Shown here: one piece after another, positions 1-7,481 of the stretch
Layout: every line of letters begins with the position of its first letter
How positions within the stretch are numbered: the stretch's first letter is position 1
NCBI GenBank assembly: GCA_009026175.1
Contig: WBTZ01000047.1
Span: 1-34,751, forward strand
Reading direction: 5' to 3'
From: Zoogloea sp.
GTDB lineage: Bacteria > Pseudomonadota > Gammaproteobacteria > Burkholderiales > Rhodocyclaceae
DNA: 34,751 nucleotides
Translations under genes and position numbers: made by a program
Notes under the pieces: model-generated
Databases searched by the model: none
The model's input: only the letters and a program-made list of their open reading frames with translations
What the model was told of the DNA's origin: nothing

Positions 1-12
1 GGGAGCGCATCG

Positions 13-1056
13 ATGAACCGCATTCTTCCTTCCGCGGCAAAGCCGCGCCCCCTGGCCCGGCTGCATCGCCTGGGCCGCCGCTACCGGAACCGCCTGATCC
101 TGGCCCTGCTCGGTGCCGCCGCCGGCTTGGCCCGGGCCGAGGCCCCGGCCGCTCCTCCGGCGGTACCCGCCCTGCAGGCCGCCCGCGCCAACCCCCATGC
201 CGACCAGGCCATGCTGCTGGGCGCCACCCGGGCCGGCAGTCGCCTGGTGGCGGTGGGCGACCACGGCACGGTGATCCTCTCCGACGATGGCGGCAAGACC
301 TTCCGCCAGGCCCGGCAGGTGCCGGTGCGGGCCATGCTCAACGCGGTGAGCTTCATCGACGACAGGCAGGGCTGGGCGGCAGGCCACCGGGGCGTGATCC
401 TCGCCACCACCGACGGCGGCGAGACCTGGACCCTGCAGCGCCAGGACCTGGACAAGGACCAGCCGCTCTTCTCGGTGCTGTTCACCGATGCGCAGCACGG
501 CTGGGCCTGCGGGCTGTGGTCGCTGCTGCTGCGCACCGACGACGGCGGCAAGACCTGGCAGCCCGTGAGCCTGCCGGTGCCCCCCGGCGCCAAGCGGGCC
601 GACCGCAACCTCTACAGTCTGTTCGCCGATCGCAAGGGCGGGCTGTTCATCGCCGCCGAGCAGGGCAGGGTGGTGCATTCACGGGATGGCGGTGCCAGCT
701 GGGACTACCTGGATACGGGCTACAAGGGCTCCCTGTGGGCCGGCATCGCGCTGGAGGACGGCAGCCTGCTGGTCGGCGGCCTGCGCGGCGCCCTCTATCG
801 CAGTGACGACGGCGGCAGCCACTGGGCGCCGCTGAAAGCGGCCAGCCTCAGCTCGATCACCGCCTTCTCGGAAGGGGCCGGCGGCCAGGTGATGGCCTCG
901 GCGCTGGATGGGGTGAGCCTGCTGAGCACCGATGGCGGCAGGCAGTTCAGCGCCACCCAGCGCCCCGACAGACAGCCCCTCACCGCGCTGATCGCCGGCG
1001 GCGCGGGCAGGCCGCCGGTGCTGTTCTCCAAGGCCGGGGTGCTGGCGGGCCAGTGA
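13..1056 (+). CDS. Exported YCF48/BNR-repeat protein (photosystem II assembly factor-like)
   Basis: This 347-aa protein has an N-terminal signal-like segment: a long basic stretch to about residue 27, then a hydrophobic run ending LARAEA near residue 44. The rest is about six repeats, each carrying a D-G-G-x-[TSQ]-[WF] turn (DDGGKTF, TDGGETW, DDGGKTW, RDGGASW, DDGGSHW, TDGGRQF). Such repeats form a beta-propeller related to YCF48/HCF136 and sialidase BNR repeats. In non-photosynthetic proteobacteria, YCF48-like proteins are periplasmic and often sit beside RND/MMPL exporters; no such neighbour is inside this window. A GGGAG ribosome-binding site seven bases before the ATG supports the start. 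Its molecular role is unknown; family assignment is confident. Confidence 0.85.
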   Translation: MNRILPSAAKPRPLARLHRLGRRYRNRLILALLGAAAGLARAEAPAAPPAVPALQAARANPHADQAMLLGATRAGSRLVAVGDHGTVILSDDGGKTFRQARQVPVRAMLNAVSFIDDRQGWAAGHRGVILATTDGGETWTLQRQDLDKDQPLFSVLFTDAQHGWACGLWSLLLRTDDGGKTWQPVSLPVPPGAKRADRNLYSLFADRKGGLFIAAEQGRVVHSRDGGASWDYLDTGYKGSLWAGIALEDGSLLVGGLRGALYRSDDGGSHWAPLKAASLSSITAFSEGAGGQVMASALDGVSLLSTDGGRQFSATQRPDRQPLTALIAGGAGRPPVLFSKAGVLAGQ

Positions 1057-1091
1057 GCCGGCAGCGCAGGGCGAGTGCAGAGCGCCTGTAG

Positions 1092-1151
1092 GGGCGACCT
1101 CGGTCGCCCGCGGGCTCCGATCACAAGCACCTGCGGGCGGCTGAAGCCGCC
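1092..1151. repeat. Two adjacent GC-rich hairpins between convergent genes (REP-like, possible terminator)
   Basis: Two perfect hairpins occupy the gap between the YCF48 gene and the converging DLH fragment. The first is GGGCGAC, loop CTCG, GTCGCCC at about 1092-1109. The second is GGCGGC, loop TGAA, GCCGCC at 1136-1151. The pair resembles dispersed intergenic palindromic modules common in high-GC proteobacteria and could terminate transcription from both sides. No U-tract follows, so intrinsic termination is uncertain. Confidence 0.55.
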
Positions 1152-1159
1152 TCGGGCGC

Positions 1160-1556
1160 CTATAGATTGCGCAGGAAGAAGCGCACCACCCGCTGGCGCG
1201 ACGAGTAGGCCTTGACCACGTCGGGGCGCAGTTCCACCCGGGCGTAGGGGTCGAAGCGGTCCGCCCCCAGGTGGCCGAAGGGGTCGCTGACCTTGATCGG
1301 CACCATCAGCCGGTCCCAGCCGTGGTAGGCGCCATCCTGGCGCACCACGTCCATGACGGCCTGCTCGCCGGCCGGCAGGCTGGCCTTCAGGGCCACACAG
1401 CGGGCCGCGCCGTCGGCGCTGGCGTTGGCCCGGTCGTAGTCGTCCAGGCTGCCGACCTGCACCAGGATGGGGGCGCCGGTGAGAGGGTTGCCGCCCGGGG
1501 TGCCGAAGCCGGAGTTGGGGATCGCCGGGTTGTTGTAGGCGTAGTGTGGCAGTAAA
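1160..1556 (-). pseudogene. Dienelactone hydrolase-family gene, C-terminal half (split by the island)
   Basis: On the minus strand, an open frame with no start of its own reads from the island junction to the stop at 1160. It encodes about 131 residues beginning LLPHYAYNN and including LTGAPILVQVGSLDDYDRA and GAYHGWDR. These match the C-terminal part of DLH-type alpha/beta hydrolases: an Asp in the GSLDDYD loop and the catalytic His in YHGWD. The N-terminal half with the Ser nucleophile is at 30077-30693. Joining the halves at the shared GTG gives in-frame W-T-T-L-L-P-H-Y and a protein near 338 aa. This half lacks promoter, start and nucleophile, so it is presumably silent. Confidence 0.85.
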
Positions 1557-1903
1557 GTGTTTGTTATATTTCAATTTAAGACACTTAACTGTATGAATAG
1601 TATACGGATTTTTATTTTAATTTACAACAATTTATTGTGAATTTGTAATGAAATAGGTTTCAAGCTGCAACTTTAGGACTATTTTCTGACATTTTTAAGA
1701 AATGCATATGGAATGTTGGGTGTCAGCTCCGACGAGCGTTTGGTTGGTCGAGTCCGCCAGTGAAAATACCTCACATCAGGGGCAGGTAGTGGCTAGGAGC
1801 TCAACCGCTTTGCTCGTACTCGATTGTTGGAGATCCCGGCTTTCTTGAAAACCGCGTCTGCTCAGATGCGCACCCTGTCCGGGGGGGGGGGCAGTGGCCG
1901 GAA
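1555..1903. other. AT-rich left terminal region of the island, no gene
   Basis: I see no credible coding sequence here. The first part is strongly AT-rich and includes an inverted pair AAGTGT (1555-1560) and ACACTT (1581-1586), a plausible recombinase arm site. From about 1700 the composition becomes mixed, and a run of ten or more G residues lies near 1880. Confidence 0.5.
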
Positions 1904-2146
1904 TTACGGTAGCAACAGGCTGTGGATGCTGACTTGCAGGGCGTTTGCAAGACGTTCGATATTGTCGATCGAGATGTTCCGCACTTGGCGTTCAACATGT
2001 GCCACGAAGGTACGGTGAAGACCTGCTTCCAATGCCAAGTCTTCTTGAGACCATCCCTTCTCCCTACGTAGTCGAACGATATTCATCGCAAGGAGCTCCC
2101 GTGCTGTTGGGATGCTTGAACGGGACGATGATTCGCTGAGAGACAT
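1904..2146 (-). CDS. Small XRE-family helix-turn-helix regulator
   Basis: This 80-aa protein consists almost entirely of a lambda-repressor-like HTH. Recognisable blocks are MNIVRLRREKGWSQEDLA (helices 1-2), AGLHRTFVAHVERQVRNIS (recognition helix and the following turn) and IDNIERLANALQVSIHSLL. The size matches restriction-modification controller proteins and small regulators of mobile elements. The internal methionine at about residue 21 (MNIVRLRR) is an alternative start that would still include the full HTH. No restriction enzyme or methylase lies beside it, so it may regulate island functions. A degenerate sister copy of its 3' end occurs at 23671-23730, so this gene type existed at least twice in the island. 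Confidence 0.75.
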   Translation of the reverse strand: MSLSESSSRSSIPTARELLAMNIVRLRREKGWSQEDLALEAGLHRTFVAHVERQVRNISIDNIERLANALQVSIHSLLLP

Positions 2147-2320
2147 TGGATCAGTCTCTCGAAGGGATGCTTTTAAGTCAGCCGCTTTTGAGTCACAATA
2201 TCGGTTTCCCCTGAATTATCGGTTCAAACGGAATTCCGAAGGGGGGCGCTGCTACTTGATCAACGTAGTCTATTCGTCGGCTGTATCAGCCGCACGTCAC
2301 CACTGAAAGCCTCGAATCGC

Positions 2321-2596
2321 ATGTTCATCACAGATGCATCCGCTTACCATCCTTTCATGTCTCGCCTTCTTGGCAATGGAAAGGACGCTTGGCGGGCTGT
2401 GGGCCTCACTGCGCCCAAAGAATGGTTCTACGTCAGTTATACCCTCTCCACCCCTAAAGGGGACCTTTCGGAAACGGCACTCATTGCCAATCCTGCTGGA
2501 GAGTTGCTAACCTTTCTCGACCAAGAGGATGAAGGTGTTTCAGTGCTTTGCGTTCAGCTTGTTACCCCTCCGTTTATGAACGGCTCCGAGCGTTGA
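2321..2596 (+). CDS. Hypothetical protein, 91 aa
   Basis: This open frame encodes MFITDASAYHPFMSRLLG... through to MNGSER. I do not recognise a family. It has no signal peptide or membrane segment; acidic and hydrophobic residues alternate in an ordinary soluble-protein pattern. A second small frame begins four bases after its stop, which suggests a translationally coupled pair. There is no clear Shine-Dalgarno sequence, so coding status is likely but unproven. Confidence 0.4.
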   Translation: MFITDASAYHPFMSRLLGNGKDAWRAVGLTAPKEWFYVSYTLSTPKGDLSETALIANPAGELLTFLDQEDEGVSVLCVQLVTPPFMNGSER

Positions 2597-2599
2597 AAA

Positions 2600-2740
2600 A
2601 TGGAATTACTGGTTCGGGTCTGGAAGAAATCCGCCGATCCCCTGGCGCACGTCTATGAAGTCGAAGGAGGGAAGCGCTACTGCACAGCCTACGGAGAGTG
2701 GGATATCGCCGAGTATGAGTTGTGGAGGGATTTCACTTGA
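2600..2740 (+). CDS. Small hypothetical protein, 46 aa
   Basis: An ATG four bases after the stop of the 91-aa frame opens a 46-aa reading frame starting MELLVRVWKKSADPLAHVYE and ending EYELWRDFT. The composition is charged and aromatic, like a small folded protein. It lies in the same frame as the upstream ORF, so the two could be one gene broken by a stop, or a coupled pair. No family is recognised. Confidence 0.35.
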   Translation: MELLVRVWKKSADPLAHVYEVEGGKRYCTAYGEWDIAEYELWRDFT

Positions 2741-3299
2741 ACCGCTCCTGCCTAATCACTCGTTTGGCCTGTTCAGATTTCAGTACGCACTTGTCGATCC
2801 GGCGTGCGCAATGAGTGAGGCTCTCGTGCCGCGTTCGATCACCTCGCCACCTGAGGAGGGGACCTTGATCGACAAAGTGCTAAACGAACAACCCCAGAAA
2901 ATTTGGCGCATGGTCACATTTGCGGTTCAGGGCTTGAAGGAGGAAATGGCCGGGGGAGGCTTGAATGCTATTTTCCCGGTTCTCGATGTGCTCTGAATAA
3001 TTAAATGGTTAATAAAGTTAAATGCTCGAAAATATAGTCGAGAACTTCAAACGATCCTTAATGCGCCCGATGCCCCGGGCGTATTTGTCTTTGCAACTCT
3101 GAAATCAATCAGGATTGGGGGCTGCGAGGGCTTCCTACTCAGAGGCATAACATAGGCGGTTGGACTGTCGGTTGCTCGGCCGGAGAGGTCATCCGTGAGG
3201 AAGGACGGAAGGGATGTCTCTCGGCCGGGGACTGAACCGCTCTCGCGGTAGCCCTCCGATCCCGCGAGGTGGTCGCGGATAGCGCCGCGCGGTTTCCTA
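2741..3299 (+). other. Region without a confident gene
   Basis: One reading frame (2655-2996) stays open and ends ...LKEEMAGGGLNAIFPVLDVL. It begins inside the preceding 46-aa frame and has no ribosome-binding site. A shorter version could start at ATG 2811 (61 aa). I do not call it. From 3000 to 3130 the sequence is AT-rich, and from about 3170 it becomes GC-rich leader sequence of the IS91-type integrase. Confidence 0.3.
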
Positions 3300-3335
3300 C
3301 CTTGAGAACAGAGGCATTCCGCCTCGTTCTCAAGG
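3300..3335 (+). promoter_or_regulatory. Long hairpin overlapping the Shine-Dalgarno sequence of the integrase
   Basis: CCTTGAGAAC (3300-3309) pairs with GTTCTCAAGG (3326-3335). Inside it, after one unpaired A, GAGGC pairs with GCCTC around an ATTCC loop. The AAGGAG ribosome-binding site (3332-3337) begins within the 3' arm, ten bases ahead of ATG 3346. Folding would hide the site and damp integrase translation. Alternatively the hairpin is a terminal structure of an IS91-like element, whose ends carry hairpins. Confidence 0.6.
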
Positions 3336-3345
3336 AGCCGCAGCC

Positions 3346-4164
3346 ATGACCGCCTCCACTCACCCCATCAGCCCGCTGCGCCAACGCATGATCGACGACA
3401 TGCGCATGCGTAAGCTCTCCCCCAAGACCCAGAGCGGTTACATTCGCGCCGTACGCCAGTTCACCGCCTACCTCGGGCGCTCGCCGGATACGGCCAGCAC
3501 CGAGGATCTGCGCAACTACCAACTGCACCTGGTCGATCACGGCATCTCGCCGGTCTCGCTCAACGCGGCGATCAGCGGACTGAAGTTCTTTTTCGACATC
3601 ACCCTCGATCGCCAGGAACTGATGGCCCGGATGCAGCCGGTGCGGGTGCCCCGAACGCTGCCGGTGGTGCTCAGCCCCGAGGAAGTGTCCCGCCTGATCG
3701 CCGCCGCCGGCAACCTGAAACACCAGACCGCCTTATCGGTGGCCTACGGGGCCGGGCTGCGGGCCAGCGAAGTGGTCGCGCTGAAGGTGGGCGATGTGGA
3801 CGGCCAGCGTATGACCCTGCGCATCGAGCAGGGCAAGGGCCACAAGGATCGCTACGCGATGCTCTCGCCGGTGCTGCTCGAGCGGCTGCGCGTCTGGTGG
3901 AAGGTCGCCCGTGCCCAAGGCAAGATGCTCGACGGCGGCTGGCTGTTTCCGGGGATGAACCCGATCGAGTCGCTCAGTACCCGGCAGCTCAACCGGGCCA
4001 TCCACGCCGCCGCCGAAGCGGCTCAGATCGACAAGCGGGTGTCGATGCACACCCTGCGCCACTATTCCGTGTCCCAGACTATGCCGACTGTAATCACATG
4101 CGCGCTCGAAAGCGTGCTGCCGGTGGTCGTTCCAGGGCGGATGCACGTCGGCAACTCGGCATAG
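3346..4164 (+). pseudogene. IS91-associated tyrosine recombinase, C-terminally truncated
   Basis: The frame starts at ATG 3346 and carries the N-terminal SAM-like core-binding domain (ISPLRQRMIDDMRMRKLSPKTQSGYIRAV, split here at about residues 10-38). The catalytic domain follows, with box I YGAGLRASEVVALKVGD and the lysine hairpin QGKGHKDRY. Homology stops just after HTLRH near 4063-4070, and the remaining residues (YSVSQTMPTVITCA...) are unrelated readthrough. The conserved LGH motif and the nucleophilic Tyr are missing, so it cannot complete strand exchange. Proteins of this type are usually found beside IS91-family Rep-like transposases; none is present here. The break coincides with an 11-bp inverted repeat and a second integrase on the other strand, so another element probably inserted here. 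Confidence 0.8.
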
Positions 4165-4166
4165 TC
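4077..4166. repeat. 11-bp perfect inverted repeat enclosing about 70 bp
   Basis: GACTATGCCGA at 4077-4087 and TCGGCATAGTC at 4156-4166 are exact reverse complements. The pair sits exactly where the IS91-type integrase loses homology and 15 bp beyond the stop of the next integrase. It is a good candidate for the terminal repeat region of the element carrying that integrase. Confidence 0.5.
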
Positions 4167-4180
4167 CAGAGCTTCAGTCC

Positions 4181-5140
4181 CTATAGTTCCTTGAGGAATG
4201 CCAGCAATTGGTCATCCGGTCGGAAGCGGCCAGGAGTGACGTCGGGTGGCGTGGTCCTGGCCAGTGCTTGCTCCTTGATGGAAAGATTTGCGTCGAGATA
4301 AATCTGCGTCGTTTCCACCGACTCGTGGCCGAGCCATAACGCGATCACCGCCCGATCCACCCCGGCCTGCAGCAACTCCATGGCCGTGGTATGGCGAAGC
4401 ACATGCGGCGTGACCCGCTTGCGCGCCAGGGACGGGCAGTCCTTGGCCGCTACCGCAACGTGCTTGGCGAGCAGGTACTGCACGCCATCGGCGCTCAGGC
4501 GGCCCCCTCGGGCGTTCGGAAACACGGTCGCGTCGGTGTTGGAGGGAATTTCCTGCAACCAGAATTTCAGGACGGCGGCGGTCTGTCGGGTCAGCGGCGT
4601 GGCGCGTTCCTTGCGGCCTTTGCCCAGCACGCGGACGTGGGCGCCCGGACCCAAGCACACCGACTGCCGGTGCAGGCTGGTGAGTTCGGAGAGGCGCAGG
4701 CCGCCTTGAACGGCAAGCAACAGAAGCGCGTGATCGCGACGCCCAGACCAGGTGTGCCGATCGGGCGCCGCCAGCAGTGCGTCCACTTCGTTGCGGGTCA
4801 GGAAACCAACCTGAGCGCGCGTAAATCGCTGGCTCGGGATTGCCAGCACCCGTTGAATCTGTTCCGACTGGGCGGGCATCTCGAACGCCGCATAGCGAAA
4901 GAACGAGCGGATGGCGGTGAGCCGAAGGTTACGACTGCGGCTTGAGACTTTGCGTCCGTTCTCAAGGTCATCCAGGAAGGCGGCGATCAGTGGCGCGTCG
5001 ATCTGCTCGAAGGCCAATTGCGTCGGCGGCTTACCCAGTCGTGCCTGGGTAAAGCGCAGCAGCAGGCGAAAGGTGTCCCGATATGAAGCGATCGTATGCG
5101 GGCTGGCGCGACGCTGGCCGCAAGGACGCGCGGGAGGCAT
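4181..5140 (-). pseudogene. Tyrosine recombinase, RIT-element-like third recombinase, 5' truncated
   Basis: The frame of about 319 aa on the minus strand begins close to RRASPHTIASYRDTF, so roughly the first 15-20 residues usual for this family are lost where IS66 sequence begins. The rest looks complete: core-binding domain, box I GGLRLSELTSLHRQS, beta-hairpin LGKGRKERATPL, box II HVLRHTTAMELL, LGHESVETTQIYLDAN with the Tyr nucleophile, and a tail ending DDQLLAFLKEL. This tail and overall sequence recall the last integrase of recombinase-in-trio (RIT) elements; that link is from family memory. Its two partner recombinases are absent. The open frame continues antisense into IS66 tnpC, which inflates its apparent length; the ATG at 5140 is the nearest start but probably not native. 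Confidence 0.7.
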
Positions 5141-5149
5141 GATCTGCGC

Positions 5150-6655
5150 ATGGCTCTCCCCACCAACCTCCACGAACTGGACGCCGACGCCCTGCGCCGC
5201 CTGCTCATCGCGCAGGACCGGGAGCTCACCTGGCGCCAGAGCAAGATCGACCAGCTCACCCATGAGCTCTCGCTGCACAAACGCTGGCGCTTCGGGGTCA
5301 AGACGGAGCGCCTGCCGGCCGAGCAGGCGCACCTGTTCGAGGAGACGGTGGAGGCCGACCTCGCGGCGATGACCGAGGAGCTTGAGCAGCTCTCCGGCAA
5401 ACCCGCCTCCGCCAAGGGGCAGGCCAAGCGCAAACCCCTGCCGCCCGAACTGCCTCGCACCGAGATCCATCACGAGCCGGACAGCACCACCTGCGCCTGT
5501 GGCTGCCAGATGAAGCGCATCGGCGAGGACGTGGCGGAGAAGCTCGACTACACCCCCGGCACCTTCAACGTCGAGCGCCACATTCGCGGCAAGTGGGTCT
5601 GCCAGGCGTGCGAAACCCTGGTGCAGGCTCCTGTGCCCGCCCACGTGATCGACAAGGGCCTGCCCACCGCCGGCCTGCTGGCTCAGGTGCTGGTGGCCAA
5701 GTACCAGGATCATTTGCCGCTGTACCGCCAGGAAGGCATCTTCGGCCGGGCGGGGCTCGCGATTCCCCAATCCACGCTCGCCCAATGGGTCGGTCAGATG
5801 GGCGTGCAGTTGCAGCCTCTGATCGATGCCCTGAAGGCAGAACTCCTCGCCTTCCCGGTACTGCATGCCGACGAGACGCCAGTGGCGATGCTCGACCCCG
5901 GGGCCGGCAAGACCCACCGGGCCTACCTATGGTCCTACAGCATCGGCGCCCACGATCCGGTCCGAGCGGTGATCTACGACTTTGCCGAGAGCCGCGCCGG
6001 CAAGCACGCCCAGGACTTCCTGGGCGACTGGCGTGGCACACTCGTCTGTGACGACTACTCGGGCTACAAGGCCTTGATCGCCAAAGGCGTGACCGAAGCG
6101 GGCTGCATGGCCCACGCCCGACGCAAGTTCTTCGAGCTTCAGGAACACGGGCAGAGTCAGATCGCCGCCGAGGCGCTGGAGCGCATCGCTGCGCTCTACA
6201 CCATCGAGCAGGCAGCGCGGGAACTGGAGTCCGACGCCCGTCAGACACTGCGAGAAACGCGGGCGAGGCCGCTGCTGGAAGACTTGAAGGCCTGGCTGCT
6301 GGTGTGCAGGGGCAAGATCCCCAACGGGTCATCCGCCGCCAAAGCCATCGACTACACCCTCAAACGCTGGGCGGCGCTGACCCATTACCTGGCCGATGGA
6401 AACGTCCCCATCGACAACAACTGGATCGAGAACCAGATCCGGCCGATTGCCATCGGCCGTAAGAACTGGCTCTTTGCCGGCTCGCTGCGCGCCGGCAAGC
6501 GGGCGGCGGCGATCATGAGCCTGATCCAGTCGGCGCGCTTGAATGGGCATGAGCCCTTCGCCTATCTGAAGGACGTCCTCACCCGCCTACCGACGCAGCC
6601 GCAGAGTCGGATCGGGGAGTTGTTACCTCATCGGTGGCGGCCGGATTCAGCCTGA
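5150..6655 (+). CDS. tnpC: IS66-family transposase TnpC
   Basis: This 501-aa protein starts at ATG 5150 (MALPTNLHELDADALRR). It has an N-terminal coiled-coil/leucine-zipper segment (residues about 10-100), a zinc-finger-like Cys cluster (TCACGC...CQACE, about 120-160), and a DDE catalytic core. The acidic residues are in LHADETPV (about 242), CDDYSGY (about 301) and NNWIENQIRP (about 426). Length matches full IS66 TnpC proteins. The accessory genes tnpA and tnpB that normally precede it are missing, because the left part of the IS has been lost where it abuts the truncated integrase. The protein may be intact, but the element is probably immobile without its left end and accessory proteins. 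Confidence 0.92.
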   Translation: MALPTNLHELDADALRRLLIAQDRELTWRQSKIDQLTHELSLHKRWRFGVKTERLPAEQAHLFEETVEADLAAMTEELEQLSGKPASAKGQAKRKPLPPELPRTEIHHEPDSTTCACGCQMKRIGEDVAEKLDYTPGTFNVERHIRGKWVCQACETLVQAPVPAHVIDKGLPTAGLLAQVLVAKYQDHLPLYRQEGIFGRAGLAIPQSTLAQWVGQMGVQLQPLIDALKAELLAFPVLHADETPVAMLDPGAGKTHRAYLWSYSIGAHDPVRAVIYDFAESRAGKHAQDFLGDWRGTLVCDDYSGYKALIAKGVTEAGCMAHARRKFFELQEHGQSQIAAEALERIAALYTIEQAARELESDARQTLRETRARPLLEDLKAWLLVCRGKIPNGSSAAKAIDYTLKRWAALTHYLADGNVPIDNNWIENQIRPIAIGRKNWLFAGSLRAGKRAAAIMSLIQSARLNGHEPFAYLKDVLTRLPTQPQSRIGELLPHRWRPDSA

Positions 6656-6669
6656 GGCGCAGTCAAGAG

Positions 6670-6688
6670 GGGATCGCCGGGGGCTTAC
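6670..6688. repeat. Right terminal inverted repeat of the IS66 element
   Basis: The sequence following the tnpC stop ends GCCGGGGGCTTAC at 6688. Its reverse complement begins GTAAGC, the characteristic outer end of IS66-family elements. No matching left end or 8-bp target duplication is visible, because the left end is deleted. The same GCCGGGGGCTTAC terminus recurs at 18910-18922. Confidence 0.7.
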
Positions 6689-6713
6689 GGATCTGCTGCG
6701 ATCGGCCGCCGCA

Positions 6714-6989
6714 GTGTGCTCAGTCGAGAAGTGGAGCACAGGGCCCGATTTTGCGGCGCAGCAGGCGGTTCTGGGGCTGACTCAGACGGTTTTCTGGGGA
6801 GCGATTGGGCTGTCGCAGTCTGACAGGGGCAGGTATGAGCAAGGGCGTGATATACCGCCCTGGGCCGCGGCAGCCATCCGCGTGGTCTTCTGGCCGGAGG
6901 CAAAGGCCTTGCGGCACGCCGAGAAGCTGAGGGGAGGGCGCCTGTTTTCTGGGCAGGCCTCCCCGTCCCGCTCAGGGCGGGGGCTGTAA
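6714..6989 (+). CDS. Short HTH-like protein, possibly decayed XRE regulator
   Basis: This 91-aa frame contains GLTQTVFWGAIGLSQSDRGRY followed by EQGRDIPPW. It resembles the pattern LGLTQ..FW..IGVTQS..SRYE.GR of small Cro/XRE-type DNA-binding proteins. The sequence before the HTH (MCSVEKWSTGPDFAAQQ) and the tail after about residue 73 look like non-native readthrough. It could be a real short regulator or a remnant joined to IS66 flanking sequence. No Shine-Dalgarno site supports the start. Confidence 0.45.
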   Translation: MCSVEKWSTGPDFAAQQAVLGLTQTVFWGAIGLSQSDRGRYEQGRDIPPWAAAAIRVVFWPEAKALRHAEKLRGGRLFSGQASPSRSGRGL

Positions 6990-7397
6990 CGCGTTGTCCA
7001 AAGAGTTACCCACAGATTCTGTGGATAGGCCGGTCCGCAGGTCGCCAGCCTTCTCGACGATGCCTCCTGGCCCTGCCCAGTCGATGGCGATGAGCTTGAT
7101 GTGGAAGACCTGAGTCTCCCCGGTCAGGGTGGTGGCGCGCCACATGGCAGTAGTGGATAGCTCGGAAATCGGTCCCATGGAGTACGCGCTGTTGATCGGG
7201 AGCGGACATCCTACGGCCTTGATTATGGAAGGTCTGTGAAGCAGTTCATTGGCAGGGGGCACCGATTGATTGACGATTTTATGGGTGCTGTATGTATTTA
7301 CATTTTTAGCCCTGCCGCCACCATGAGCCATGTCCATCTTTCCGCGCCAGAGGATTTCCCCGATCACTGGTTTCCCTTCGCGGATGAGCTGAAGCAT
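6972..7397 (-). CDS. Hypothetical protein, 141 aa
   Basis: This minus-strand frame runs MLQLIREGKPVIGEILWRG... to SLDNALQPPP. Third-codon positions are biased to G/C, as expected for a real gene here. I recognise no domain, signal peptide or membrane segment; a central block (AMWRATTLTGETQVFHIKLI) looks like beta strands. Its stop lies close to the end of the HTH-like frame on the other strand. It is upstream-adjacent to, and convergent with, nothing else recognisable, and its function is unknown. Confidence 0.45.
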   Translation of the reverse strand: MLQLIREGKPVIGEILWRGKMDMAHGGGRAKNVNTYSTHKIVNQSVPPANELLHRPSIIKAVGCPLPINSAYSMGPISELSTTAMWRATTLTGETQVFHIKLIAIDWAGPGGIVEKAGDLRTGLSTESVGNSLDNALQPPP

Positions 7398-7481
7398 GCT
7401 TTTTTTTGGCTCAGTTGTGAGGCTACGGGGTGTCTAGGAAGCCTTGGGTGATTCACTCCATGTCGCTGTAGTTCGTCCTCA

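Noticed and set aside
795-1574. Long minus-strand frame of 259 aa
   Set aside because: It is out of frame with the DLH homology and rich in Arg/Gly/Pro, typical of a GC-rich shadow frame overlapping the YCF48 gene and the DLH fragment.
2655-2996. Frame of 113 aa
   Set aside because: It starts inside another small frame, has no ribosome-binding site and no recognisable domain; kept only as an unassigned region.
4181-5917. A 578-aa integrase on the minus strand
   Set aside because: The first 250 or so residues are antisense to IS66 tnpC. Only the part from about 5140 downward is integrase.
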